This document shows positions 17,412 through 26,621 of a DNA stretch of 64,000 nucleotides, piece by piece. Source of the stretch: JAZBPO01 sp963691775 (lineage in GTDB: Bacteria > Pseudomonadota > Gammaproteobacteria > Pseudomonadales > Azotimanducaceae); assembly GCA_963691775.1 (NCBI GenBank), contig OY829369.1:3286001-3350000 (forward strand), given 5' to 3'. The translations under genes were made by a program, and so were the position numbers. The first letter of the stretch is position 1, and each line of letters begins with the position of its first letter. Below the pieces are notes generated by a model. It was not told the origin of the DNA. It ran no database searches and worked only from the letters and a program-made list of their open reading frames with translations.

Positions 17412-18920
17412 ATGTCTGGTTCAACCCTTGTCGCTGTGCGCGGCCTTTCATTCTGTTATGCAACGCAGGAACTGCCGGTCCTCGACGGCCTGAATGCGAC
17501 CTTCCCGCGCGGTTTCACGGGCGTGGTCGGTGCGAATGGTCGCGGCAAGTCCACCCTGCTCGAACTGCTCGCTGGCAGGCTTCGCGCCGATGCCGGAGAA
17601 CTGTGCGTGCCGGAGCATCGAGTCCACTGTCCACAGCGGACGGACGTGCCCCCGACAGGTCTTGATGCCCTGCTTGCTGGCGAAGACGCCGACAGCTGGG
17701 TGATCCGCGGGCGTCTCGACGTGCCCTTCGATGCCGATGTGCGCTGGGCGACGCTCAGTCACGGCGAGCGCAAGCGTGCGCAGATCGCCGTCGCCCTGCA
17801 TCAGGCGCCCGATCTGCTGACCATCGATGAGCCCACGAATCACATTGACGCCGACGCGCGCGCTATGCTGGCGGCTGCGCTTGGCACGTTCTCGGGCGTG
17901 GGGGTGATCGTGAGCCACGATCGCGATCTGCTCGACGCACTATGCACGCAGTGCCTCTGGTTCGAGGGGCAGCAGCCCCGCCTCGTGGCCGGCGGCTACA
18001 CCGCCGGTCGTGCCGTTCTGGACGCGAACGCGATTGCGCAGGCCCATGCGCATGCGAGCGCGCGCGCCGACCTCAATCGCGTTGAACGGGAGATGAAACG
18101 GCGTCGCGCTGAGGCGGCTGCAAGCAAGCAGCGCGGCTCCAAGCGCGGTATCGATCGCAGGGATCACGATGCCAAGGAGCGCGTCGATCGCGCACGCGTG
18201 ACCGGCAAGGACACCGCGGCCGGGCGCCGTCTGCGGGCCCTCGACGGACGCCGTGCGCAGGCCGCCCGGCGGGCCGCATCGCTCCAGCCAGAGAAACAGC
18301 ACGCGGTCGGCGTTCGCTTGGCGGGTGAGCGCAGCCGGCGCGATGCCGTGCTGGCGCTCGAGGCGGGCACGCTCCCGCTCGGGCCGGATCGAGTGCTTCG
18401 GCATCCAGCGCTGCATTTGCCTCCGGATGCGCGCGTTGCGATTACCGGCGCGAACGGCGCAGGTAAATCGATGCTCCTGAGCGCACTCGCATCGCACTGG
18501 CGGGTCCCGGAGGTGCGGCGCCTAGTGCTGCCGCAGGAGGTCGACGAACACGCAGGGCGGGCCTGTCTCGACGCCGTCCGTAACTTGCCCAGCGACGTGC
18601 GCGGCGAGCTCATGCAGCTCCTCAGCCGGCTCGGCTCGCGCCCGGCGAGCCTGCTCGCCTCTACGCGTCCGAGCCCCGGAGAAGTGCGCAAGCTGCTGAT
18701 TGCGCAAGGCTTGGTGTCGGCGCCGCAGTTGCTCGTGTTCGACGAACCCACGAACCACCTCGACCTACCGTCGGTGGAAGCGCTCGAAGCTGCGCTGGCG
18801 GACTGCTCCGCGGCCCTGGTGCTGGTCAGCCACGACGCCCGATTCCTCGGCGCCCTGACCGCAGAGCGATGGCGGTTGCAGGACATCGGCGGTGACACGG
18901 AACTGACCGTGGAGCGTTGA
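17412..18920 (+). CDS. ABC-F family ATPase (duplicated ATP-binding cassettes)
   Basis: Soluble protein of 502 residues with two ABC ATPase domains and no membrane segment, as in ribosome-associated ABC-F factors. Domain 1: Walker A GANGRGKST, signature LSHGERKRAQIA, Walker B LLTIDEPTNHID. Domain 2: GANGAGKSM, PSPGEVRKLLIA, LLVFDEPTNHLD. Between them is a highly basic linker (about residues 215-300) rich in Arg and Lys. The start is ATG 17412; the frame runs back into tRNA-Ser and that part is not coding. Whether it is a translation factor or a resistance protein is not shown by context. Confidence 0.88.
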   Translation: MSGSTLVAVRGLSFCYATQELPVLDGLNATFPRGFTGVVGANGRGKSTLLELLAGRLRADAGELCVPEHRVHCPQRTDVPPTGLDALLAGEDADSWVIRGRLDVPFDADVRWATLSHGERKRAQIAVALHQAPDLLTIDEPTNHIDADARAMLAAALGTFSGVGVIVSHDRDLLDALCTQCLWFEGQQPRLVAGGYTAGRAVLDANAIAQAHAHASARADLNRVEREMKRRRAEAAASKQRGSKRGIDRRDHDAKERVDRARVTGKDTAAGRRLRALDGRRAQAARRAASLQPEKQHAVGVRLAGERSRRDAVLALEAGTLPLGPDRVLRHPALHLPPDARVAITGANGAGKSMLLSALASHWRVPEVRRLVLPQEVDEHAGRACLDAVRNLPSDVRGELMQLLSRLGSRPASLLASTRPSPGEVRKLLIAQGLVSAPQLLVFDEPTNHLDLPSVEALEAALADCSAALVLVSHDARFLGALTAERWRLQDIGGDTELTVER

Positions 18921-19289
18921 GTCGACTCGCCCCCTTCATCTGAGAGGGCTTTCCTGGCGAGCCGTGCCGGCGAACCGTAAAGCCGTAAAAAAGTGCCCTG
19001 TAAATGCGGATAACGAATTTGTAGCGGTGCGATGGTTCCAGAGGTTCTACTGTGACGCAGTCGGCACCGGATCAGCTTCCCTTTGTTCTGCCGACTCGAT
19101 AGATTGGTACTGCAGGCTGTGGCTTGCGAGCACACGGGGGAACCATCCGGTAGTACGCGGCGGAGCGCTGGGAACGCATCGTCGGGTCTGGGTCGGTGCT
19201 CACCGATCGATCCGTACGGAATGCGGATTCAGCGTTCGGATCGTGCGCCAGCGCACGCCGGCAGGGACGTCGAGGGGGAACGCGTCGCC
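18921..19289. other. Intergenic leader before the cytochrome cluster
   Basis: 369 bp without a convincing gene. An in-frame extension of the next gene reaches back to 19083 but shows no family similarity. It should hold the promoter of the long downstream gene run. I see one CRP-like half-site (TGTGA at about 19051) without a partner, and no clear FNR site or -35/-10 pair. Confidence 0.5.
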
Positions 19290-21698
19290 ATGGCCGAGAA
19301 GTACAAAATCGCCGTTGTCGGCTCAGGTCCGGGTGGCCTCAGCGCCGCTGCGCATGCGGCCGAGCTGGGTGTCTCCCACGTCCTGCTCGAGAAGACGGAT
19401 AAGCACGCTGACACTATTCAGAAGTATCAAAAGGGCAAGCACGTCATGGCGGAGCCAAACGTGCTTCCCCTGCGTAGCCCCGTACCCTTCGAGCAGGGCA
19501 CCCGGGAAGCCATCCTCGGCGGCTGGGAAGACGCTCTCACCAAGCATTCGGTGAACACCCGCTATCGCGCCGGCGTCGCTGACATCGATGGTGAAAAGGG
19601 CAATTTCAAGCTGACCCTCGACGACGGCGAGGTGGTGGAGGCCGAGCACGTGATCCTCGGGATCGGCGTGCAAGGCAATCCGCGGCGCCTTGGCGTTGAT
19701 GGGCAGGATGCACCCTTCGTTCAGTACCAGCTCGATGACCCCGATGAATACAAAGGCGAAACGGTCGTCGTGGTCGGTGCCGGAGATGCGGCGATCGAGA
19801 ACGCCGTCGCGCTGTCGCGAAACAACGATGTCTACATCGTCAACCGGCGCGATGAGTTCGCTCGCGCAAAGGACGGCAACGTCGCGCTGATCACGGCCGC
19901 CATCGATGCCGGCGAGCTGAAGTGCTTCTACGGGACGAATCCAGCCAGGGTCGAAACCGGCGATTTCGAGGGCAAGCCCGGCAAGTTCACCCTGTCCACG
20001 CCGACCGGTGAGGCGGAGGTCGCAGTCGACCGCATCATCGCGCGCCTGGGAGCTATCCCGCAGCGAAAGCTGGTGGAGTCCTTCGGCGTCGAATTTCCGA
20101 GCCCGGATCCGAACGCGCTGCCGGTCCTGTCGACTCAGTACGAATCGAACGTGGCGGGGATGTACATCATTGGCGCACTGGGCGGTTATCCGCTCATCAA
20201 GCAGGCGATGAACCAGGGCTACGAGGTGGTCGAGTACATCCTCGGCAACAAGATTCAGCCGGCAGACCATCCGCTACTCGAGCAGAAGTTCGAAACCCTG
20301 CCCTATGCCCTGGACGTGGATGCGGTCCTTCAGCTCATGCAGGAACGGATCCCGATCTTCTCGGGCGTGAACCCGCTCATGTTCCGCGAGGTGATGCTCG
20401 ACTCGGAAGTCCACGTGTTCGAGAACGGGCAGGAGATCTTCCGCAAGAACGATTACACCAACAGCTTTTATACGATCCTCGACGGCTACGTGGAGATCGA
20501 GATCGGCCCTGACGTTCGTATTCAGTCGGCGCAGGGGAATTTCTTCGGTGAGATGTCGCTGCTCTCTGGGCGGCGTCGTTCCTCGACGGTGTACGCGGGT
20601 GCCGCCTGCGTACTTATCGAGACGCCGCGGAAGACCATGAACAAGCTCGTCAACTCGGTGGACGCTGTGAAACGCGTACTCGACGAGACCTTCATCCTGC
20701 GCACCATCCAGGGCCGCTTCGCGCCGAACGTGCCGCTGGAAGAATTGCGGCCGATTGCCCAGGCGGCACAGCTGAACGAGTTCAAGCCGAATCAGGTGGT
20801 CTTTGCCGAGGGTGATGCGGCGGACGCGCTGCACTTGATCCGGTCCGGCTCCGTGACCGTTGCCAAGAGTTTCGACGGCCGTGAGATACCGATCTCGTAC
20901 GTCGCCGCAGGGAACTATGTCGGCGAGATGGGTTTGCTGGGCAACAGCGATCGGTCTGCCACGGTGCGTGCGACGGTCAAGACGGAAACGATCTCGCTTG
21001 ATTCGGCCACCTTCCTCGATCTGATTTCGAAGTCGCCCGATCTGCTCGAGTCGATGCAGAGCGAAGTGAAGCAGCGAACGCAGCAAAACGTGCGCCTGCA
21101 GTCCGACGCTGCGAGCGGCGATATGCTCAGCTTCCTCATGCAGCAAGGCCTTGGCGAGGCGACGGACGTGCTCCTGATCGACAAGGAGCTCTGCGTCGGC
21201 TGCGACAACTGCGAGGTGGCCTGCGCAGAAACGCACGATGGCACGTCGCGCCTGAATCGGCGCGCTGGCGCGGTGTTTGCGCACGTTCATGTGCCGACGT
21301 CCTGCCGGCACTGTGAGGACCCGCACTGCATGAAAGAGTGCCCACCGGATGCGATCAAGCGCGCGCCGGGCGGGGAAGTCTTTATCCAGGACAACTGCAT
21401 CGGCTGTGGCAACTGCGAGCGCAATTGCCCTTATGGCGTCATCCAGATGGCCTACAAGCCGCCCAAGAAGCCCGGCGTCTGGAGCTGGCTGCTGTTCGGT
21501 GCAGGCCCTGGGCCGGGTCAGAACCACGGCGGCAAGCAGATGCCGCGTGGTCCTGACGAGCAGAAAAAGGCGGTGAAGTGCGACATGTGCAAGGACCAGC
21601 GCGGTGGCCCCGCCTGCGTCCGCGCCTGTCCTACTGGCGCAGCACTGCGCCTTTCGCCGGAAGAATTCGTGGAAATGGTGAGCGCGCGGACCGGTTGA
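19290..21698 (+). CDS. FAD/NAD(P) oxidoreductase with two cyclic-nucleotide-binding domains and a four-cluster ferredoxin domain
   Basis: An 802-residue cytoplasmic fusion. Residues about 1-330 form a thioredoxin-reductase-like flavoprotein with FAD motif GSGPGG (11-16) and NAD(P) motif GAGDAA (about 163); there is no redox CXXC, so it is closer to YpdA-type proteins. Two cNMP-binding domains follow, with phosphate-binding cassettes FFGEMSLL...RRRSSTV (about 417) and YVGEMGLL...DRSATV (about 545), each keeping the Gly-Glu and Arg needed for cAMP. The C-terminus (about 630-800) has cysteine sets CVGCDNCEVAC, CRHCEDPHCMKEC, CIGCGNCERNC and CDMC/CVRAC, like DmsB-type electron-transfer subunits. 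GAGGGGGA precedes ATG 19290. It is first in the cytochrome cluster and probably its electron entry point. Confidence 0.85.
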   Translation: MAEKYKIAVVGSGPGGLSAAAHAAELGVSHVLLEKTDKHADTIQKYQKGKHVMAEPNVLPLRSPVPFEQGTREAILGGWEDALTKHSVNTRYRAGVADIDGEKGNFKLTLDDGEVVEAEHVILGIGVQGNPRRLGVDGQDAPFVQYQLDDPDEYKGETVVVVGAGDAAIENAVALSRNNDVYIVNRRDEFARAKDGNVALITAAIDAGELKCFYGTNPARVETGDFEGKPGKFTLSTPTGEAEVAVDRIIARLGAIPQRKLVESFGVEFPSPDPNALPVLSTQYESNVAGMYIIGALGGYPLIKQAMNQGYEVVEYILGNKIQPADHPLLEQKFETLPYALDVDAVLQLMQERIPIFSGVNPLMFREVMLDSEVHVFENGQEIFRKNDYTNSFYTILDGYVEIEIGPDVRIQSAQGNFFGEMSLLSGRRRSSTVYAGAACVLIETPRKTMNKLVNSVDAVKRVLDETFILRTIQGRFAPNVPLEELRPIAQAAQLNEFKPNQVVFAEGDAADALHLIRSGSVTVAKSFDGREIPISYVAAGNYVGEMGLLGNSDRSATVRATVKTETISLDSATFLDLISKSPDLLESMQSEVKQRTQQNVRLQSDAASGDMLSFLMQQGLGEATDVLLIDKELCVGCDNCEVACAETHDGTSRLNRRAGAVFAHVHVPTSCRHCEDPHCMKECPPDAIKRAPGGEVFIQDNCIGCGNCERNCPYGVIQMAYKPPKKPGVWSWLLFGAGPGPGQNHGGKQMPRGPDEQKKAVKCDMCKDQRGGPACVRACPTGAALRLSPEEFVEMVSARTG

Positions 21699-21750
21699 CG
21701 GTTCGCGTCCGGGGGAGCGGCCGCAGCGCCGCGACGGGGACGAGGGGAAG

Positions 21751-22620
21751 ATGCATACGTCGTTCTTGACCTATCAGGGTGGCCGCTGGTTCTGGATTGC
21801 CAGCGTGTTGAGCCTGATCGCCATTGGCATCTACGGTTGGCACGACTTGCCGGAGCCCCCGAATGGCGGCACCTGGCTGGGCTATACGCTCGGCACCATC
21901 GGGGCGCTGCTGATCGTCTGGCTCCTGTATCTCGGCCGGCGCAAGCGTAATTACTCGTCCAATCTCGGCTCGGTTCAGGGCTGGACCTCCGCGCACGTCT
22001 ACCTCGGCACGGCGCTCATCATCATTGCCACGCTGCATACAGGATTCCAGTTCGGGTGGAACGTCCACACGCTTGCCTACGTTCTGATGATGATTGTCAT
22101 CGTTTCTGGTTTCTGGGGGGTGTGGGCCTACGCACGCTATCCGGTCCTCCTTTCGGACAACACCGGGGGCAAGTCGCGCGGCGAGGTCTACCGTGAAGTC
22201 GCGGATCTCGATCGGCAGATGATGAAGTCGGCGAGCCGCCTCGGCAGCGAGATCGAGACGGCGGTGGCGAGCGCCATCGAGCGCACGTCCGTCGGCGGCG
22301 GAGCGCTGGCGCAGCTCACCGGGGCTGATTCCTCGAAGGTCGTATTGCCGGGAGGAAGCATCGTCGACAACAGTGATCAGCAGCCCGTCGTCGATTTCAT
22401 AGTCGAACGCTTGTCCCAGACATCGCATCGCGAGCAGTCCGAACTGCTGCGCGAAATCGCCAATCAACTGGGTGCGCGAGGCCGTTTGCTGCGCCGCATT
22501 CGCCGTGACATCCAGATCCAGGGGTTGCTCCGGGTCTGGCTCTACGTGCATGTCCCGATCGCCGTGGCCTGCCTGGCCGCGCTGATCGCGCACATCGTGT
22601 CCGTGTTCCTGTACTGGTGA
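21751..22620 (+). CDS. Membrane protein resembling a b-type cytochrome subunit
   Basis: 289 residues with about four clear membrane helices: WIASVLSLIAIGIYGW, GTIGALLIVWLLYL, SAHVYLGTALIIIATLHTGF with YVLMMIVIVSGFWGVWAY, and a last one with WLYVHVPIAVACLAALIAHIV. Histidines within helices (SAH, LHTGF, VHVP, IAHI) are placed as possible haem b ligands, as in four-helix dihaem cytochromes. A soluble coiled-coil-like segment (about 140-250) separates the last helix from the rest. GAGGGGA precedes ATG 21751. I infer it links the ferredoxin fusion to the quinone pool or to the haem proteins downstream; no named family is recognised with certainty. Confidence 0.7.
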   Translation: MHTSFLTYQGGRWFWIASVLSLIAIGIYGWHDLPEPPNGGTWLGYTLGTIGALLIVWLLYLGRRKRNYSSNLGSVQGWTSAHVYLGTALIIIATLHTGFQFGWNVHTLAYVLMMIVIVSGFWGVWAYARYPVLLSDNTGGKSRGEVYREVADLDRQMMKSASRLGSEIETAVASAIERTSVGGGALAQLTGADSSKVVLPGGSIVDNSDQQPVVDFIVERLSQTSHREQSELLREIANQLGARGRLLRRIRRDIQIQGLLRVWLYVHVPIAVACLAALIAHIVSVFLYW

Positions 22621-22627
22621 CGCCCGC

Positions 22628-24400
22628 ATGCGCATCCTGATCAGACATATCCGACGCACGGGCAACGAGGGGGTCGAACGCAGCGAGGCGCCGTTCCAGG
22701 GCGACGTCGTCAGCATCGGCCGCGCGACCGACCAGGTGATCCAGCTTCCGGATCGCGCGCTCCCGCTGGCTCATTCCGAGCTCCGCGCGGATGGCCGTAA
22801 TCTGGCGGTGAAGGCCACCGGTGAGGCCTTCTTCTTTGCCGACGGCAAACGGTCGCGGTCTGCCAAGCTGGCCGTCGGCGCAGCGATCGAGATCGGTGAG
22901 TACACGATCACCCGCGTCGAGGCGCCTGCCGACTACGAGTACGCGGTCGAGGTCGAGGCGGGCGAAGTCACTGAGTACGAGGTCAGCTTCGGTACCGGCT
23001 TCAAGCAGGGGCTCGAACAGACCGGCATGTCGAAGCGCGGCCTCGCATGGGTCCTGTTTTTCGCCATCCTCGCCGGGTTCCTCGCGATTCCCTCGGCGAG
23101 CTTTCTCGACCGAGACGTCGCGTACATGCTGCGCGCGCTGCCCGTGCCCGATGATGGTGTCTGGGACTCGGGTCCGCTGCATCCCTCGCACCAGTTCATG
23201 GGCGACGACTGCACTGCGTGCCACGTCGATGCCTTCGCGATGACGCAGGATGAGCAGTGCATCGCATGTCACACGTCGATCACGCATCACGTTGACGTGG
23301 ACGTGCATGCGATCCCGGAGCTCGACGGACAGCGCTGTGCGTCTTGTCACAAGGAGCACAACGAGCCGAGCGTGCTTTCGAGGAGCGATCAGGGTCTTTG
23401 CGCTGACTGTCACGCCGATCTCAGTGAGTGGACCAGCGCCGAACTGTCGATCGATGACGCCGGCGATTTCGAGCATCACCACCCCGAGTTCAAGGCGTCG
23501 ATGCTGGTGGGTGAAGGCCCGGCGTCGGATTATCAATGGCGCATCGAGCGCGTGTCGCTCGATGATCCGCAGATCACGGAGCAGTCCAATCTTGTCTTCC
23601 CGCACGACACGCACATGCGCGCCGAGGGCGTGGACGGCCCGTCCGGCGAGGTCGTCATGGAGTGTTCGGATTGCCATCGTCCGGAGCCTGGCGGCGCCTA
23701 CATGCAGCCCATCTCGATGGAACAGCATTGCGCGGACTGCCATCTGCTCACGTTCGACGCGGCATTCCCGGACCGTGAACTGCCGCACGGGGAGCCGGAT
23801 CTCCTCGTGCGCCTGCTCGAGGAGTTCTACGCCCGTCAGGCGCTGATCGCCGACGGCGCACCGCCGGGGCATCCCGTACGAGCTGCGCGGCGACCTGGTC
23901 AGGTTAGTGGCCCGGTTGCCGTTGAGTACGATCCGGACATCGATCGGGTTCTGAGCGAGGCCCAGCGAGCCGCATCCGATATTTTCGAACGCACGAGCTG
24001 CAAGGTCTGCCACGTCGTGGACGTTGTGGATGACCCGGATTTGTATTCGCGCTGGCAGGTTCGTCCGGTGCGGATCGCGCAGGTGTGGATGCCGAAAGCC
24101 TGGTTCGACCACGAGGCGCACGCCATCGAAGACTGCGCGCGTTGCCACGACTCCGAAGGCAGCAGCCTTGCCTCCGACGTTTCAATGCCGAATATCGAAT
24201 CCTGTCGCGATTGCCACGGTGGCGGCGAAGCCACGAACAAGCTCGCCTCGAACTGCGTCGAGTGCCACATCTTCCACTTGCCCGGTCTTGATCTGATGAA
24301 GCCCGACGTGCGCGGCGCAGTGCCGCCCACCACGCTTTCCGAACTCGACATGATGCGTCCGGAACGGCTCGATCAACTGACCCCGGTACGGGCGAAATGA
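22628..24400 (+). CDS. Transmembrane ten-haem cytochrome c with N-terminal FHA-like domain
   Basis: 590 residues. Residues about 20-95 look like an FHA domain (VSIGRATDQVIQLPDRALPLAHSEL, lacking some consensus residues). A membrane helix at about 139-157 (WVLFFAILAGFLAI) should put FHA inside and the rest in the periplasm. The periplasmic part has ten CXXCH motifs: CTACH, CIACH, CASCH, CADCH, CSDCH, CADCH, CKVCH, CARCH, CRDCH and CVECH (about 197-549). It starts 7 bp after the b-type protein and ends one base before the next start. FHA joined to a multihaem domain is not an arrangement I know. Function is inferred to be inner-membrane-to-periplasm electron transfer. Confidence 0.8.
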   Translation: MRILIRHIRRTGNEGVERSEAPFQGDVVSIGRATDQVIQLPDRALPLAHSELRADGRNLAVKATGEAFFFADGKRSRSAKLAVGAAIEIGEYTITRVEAPADYEYAVEVEAGEVTEYEVSFGTGFKQGLEQTGMSKRGLAWVLFFAILAGFLAIPSASFLDRDVAYMLRALPVPDDGVWDSGPLHPSHQFMGDDCTACHVDAFAMTQDEQCIACHTSITHHVDVDVHAIPELDGQRCASCHKEHNEPSVLSRSDQGLCADCHADLSEWTSAELSIDDAGDFEHHHPEFKASMLVGEGPASDYQWRIERVSLDDPQITEQSNLVFPHDTHMRAEGVDGPSGEVVMECSDCHRPEPGGAYMQPISMEQHCADCHLLTFDAAFPDRELPHGEPDLLVRLLEEFYARQALIADGAPPGHPVRAARRPGQVSGPVAVEYDPDIDRVLSEAQRAASDIFERTSCKVCHVVDVVDDPDLYSRWQVRPVRIAQVWMPKAWFDHEAHAIEDCARCHDSEGSSLASDVSMPNIESCRDCHGGGEATNKLASNCVECHIFHLPGLDLMKPDVRGAVPPTTLSELDMMRPERLDQLTPVRAK

Positions 24401-24401
24401 G

Positions 24402-26621
24402 ATGAATCCAAGCCGGGACATGGACGACTCTGGACGCTTTCTGCGCGGTCTTGGCGGGGTGGCCTGCGCAGCCCTCCTGCTCGTCGGCTGCGGTGGCGGG
24501 GCCGGCGGTGCTCAGCAGGCCGAGGTGCAAGCGCAGCAGGGAGGCGGCGCGGTCGACACGCCGGAGTCCGACACCACCGCAAGCAGTAATTGCGATGGCT
24601 TCTGCGCCGACATCCCGACCTTTCTGACTGCAGCGGATGTGCAGCAGGTCATCGCGCAGGTGGTTGCAGAGGCACAAGCCCGCAATTCGGCCGGAACCGT
24701 GGCGGTTGTCGACCGCGTCGGCAACGTGCTCGGCGTGTTCAAGATGGCGGGGGCGTCCGACTTCGTGACGGTGACATCGTCCGCCGACGGCAGTCCACCG
24801 ATCGCAGGCGGGCTGGAGGGCGTGAATATCGTGCCCGCGGAGCTCGCGGCGATCGCGAAGGCTGTCACGGGGGCGTATCTGTCCACCGAGGGCAACGCGT
24901 TCACTACGCGGACGGCGAGTCAGATCGTCCAGGAACACTTTAATCCTGGCGAAAATAATCAACCGTCCGGCCCGCTCTTCGGGGTGCAGTTCAGTCAGCT
25001 TCCGTGCAGCGATTTCAGTCAGCGCTTCACGACTGGCGATCTGCCGGGCCCGGGGCCGAAGCGCTCTCCGCTCGGTCTGGCTGCCGACCCGGGCGGCCTG
25101 CCGCTCTACAAGCGGGGCACCTCGGTCGGGGGCGTGGGTTTCATTGCCGACGACATCTATGGCCTGGACAAATCCATCTCCGATTTCGATGTCGATCTGG
25201 ACGAGCTCGGGGCCCTCGCGGGCACCGTGGGCTTTGCGCCGCCCGTCGATCGTCTTGGCGATGTGATCACGGTGGTCGGCAAGACCTTTCGCTACACCGA
25301 CGTCGGCGTGTTCGAATTGCTCACTGACGCAGCGACCGTGCCCACCTTCGCCGACATCGTTGCGGCCGGTGACGGTGCATTGGTCGCGGTGAACGGCTAT
25401 TACGACGGTGCGGCGGCGCTCGACGGCACGCCCTTCGGACACGCAGCGTCGGGCATCCGGCCCGCGCCGGCGGGCGTCTTTCTGGACGCCAACGGCAACG
25501 ACCTTGACGCGTTCGTGTTCGTCGATGAGAACGACGTGAATCGCTATCCCGCCCGCAATGGCACCGACACACCTGGCGGCGACGCAGCGAACGCGCTCAC
25601 GGCCCAGGAAGTACAGACGTTGCTCGCGAACGCGATCCAGATTGCGAACCGCGCTCGCGCCCAGATCCGCCGCCCACTGTCCACGCCAGCGCGCGTCACG
25701 GTGTCCATCGTCGACAGCGACGGTGTGATCCTCGGTATGGCGCGCACGCGAGACGGCCCTGTGTTCGGTGCCGACGTGTCGCTTCAGAAGGCGCGTACGG
25801 CTGCGTTCTATTCCGGGACGGGGCGCCTCGGCGGAGCTGCGCCAGCGGATGTGCTCCGCGGTCTCGCCCGTCCGATCTATCTCGATGCCGTCACGGACTT
25901 CGGCGCCCTGGCTGCAGACCCTCTCAATACGCTCGACGCGCTGGTGTCGCCGGCGCCGACGATCCCCCAGTACACGGCGGATCTGCAGGCTTTCCTCGGG
26001 ATTCCTCGTGCGCTGGAGGCCGACGGCCCGGCAGCGGCCTTCGCCGATCGCTCCGGAGGCAATCTCTCGCGTCCGTTCTACCCGGACGGCGTCGAGGCCC
26101 GCGAACCTGGGCCTTTATCCAAACCTCGTGGTGAATGGAGCGTTTTCAGCGTCGGCCTGCAGCTCGATCTGGTCTACAACGACATCATCCAGCACGTGGC
26201 GTTCGTGCTCGGCCTCGTGCCGGACGTTGGCCAGACCTGTACCGGTAACAGCGGCTTCGCGTTCACCGAGGACGGTGCGGGTGGCCGCGACTTCTCCGGG
26301 GTGTTTGCAAAGGACAACGTTGCCACCGGCATCGGCAACGGGATCCAGATCTTCCCGGGTTCGGTGCCGGTCTATCGCGGCGATGTCCTCATCGGCGGCA
26401 TCGGGGTGTCCGGTGATGGCGTGGACCAGGACGACATGATTTCTCTGCTGGGCGTTCACAATGCCGGTCTTGCGCTCGGTGGTGCCATCAACAACGCACC
26501 GCCGGAGATTCGCGCGGACCGCATCACGCCCGTCGGTCAGGAGGAGCGCCTGCGTTACGTGAGCTGCCCACAGGCGCCCTTCATCGACACGAACGAGGAC
26601 GATGTCTGTGATGGCAAGTGA
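24402..26621 (+). CDS. Lipoprotein with two HbpS/GlcG-like (haem-binding) domains
   Basis: 739 residues with a lipoprotein signal (lipobox LLLVGC, Cys near residue 30). The region about 65-180 (FLTAADVQQVIAQVVAEAQ, GTVAVVDRVGNVLGVF) and the region about 395-490 (LTAQEVQTLLANAIQIA, ARVTVSIVDSDGVILGM, then KARTAAFYS) match the HbpS/GlcG (DUF336) fold, known in some members to bind haem. The rest has Asp/Gly-rich loops and ends with ISLLGVHNAGLALG-like repeat-end sequence. No CXXCH is present. Its neighbours suggest a role in haem supply or in an outer-surface complex; this is inference. It overlaps the next gene by 20 bp. Confidence 0.72.
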   Translation: MNPSRDMDDSGRFLRGLGGVACAALLLVGCGGGAGGAQQAEVQAQQGGGAVDTPESDTTASSNCDGFCADIPTFLTAADVQQVIAQVVAEAQARNSAGTVAVVDRVGNVLGVFKMAGASDFVTVTSSADGSPPIAGGLEGVNIVPAELAAIAKAVTGAYLSTEGNAFTTRTASQIVQEHFNPGENNQPSGPLFGVQFSQLPCSDFSQRFTTGDLPGPGPKRSPLGLAADPGGLPLYKRGTSVGGVGFIADDIYGLDKSISDFDVDLDELGALAGTVGFAPPVDRLGDVITVVGKTFRYTDVGVFELLTDAATVPTFADIVAAGDGALVAVNGYYDGAAALDGTPFGHAASGIRPAPAGVFLDANGNDLDAFVFVDENDVNRYPARNGTDTPGGDAANALTAQEVQTLLANAIQIANRARAQIRRPLSTPARVTVSIVDSDGVILGMARTRDGPVFGADVSLQKARTAAFYSGTGRLGGAAPADVLRGLARPIYLDAVTDFGALAADPLNTLDALVSPAPTIPQYTADLQAFLGIPRALEADGPAAAFADRSGGNLSRPFYPDGVEAREPGPLSKPRGEWSVFSVGLQLDLVYNDIIQHVAFVLGLVPDVGQTCTGNSGFAFTEDGAGGRDFSGVFAKDNVATGIGNGIQIFPGSVPVYRGDVLIGGIGVSGDGVDQDDMISLLGVHNAGLALGGAINNAPPEIRADRITPVGQEERLRYVSCPQAPFIDTNEDDVCDGK

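Noticed and set aside
19051..19067. CRP-like half-site TGTGA before the cytochrome cluster
   Set aside because: The second half (TCACA at six bases) is absent, so it is not listed as an operator.
20274..21527. 417-residue minus-strand frame
   Set aside because: Antisense to the cNMP-binding and ferredoxin domains; no motif.
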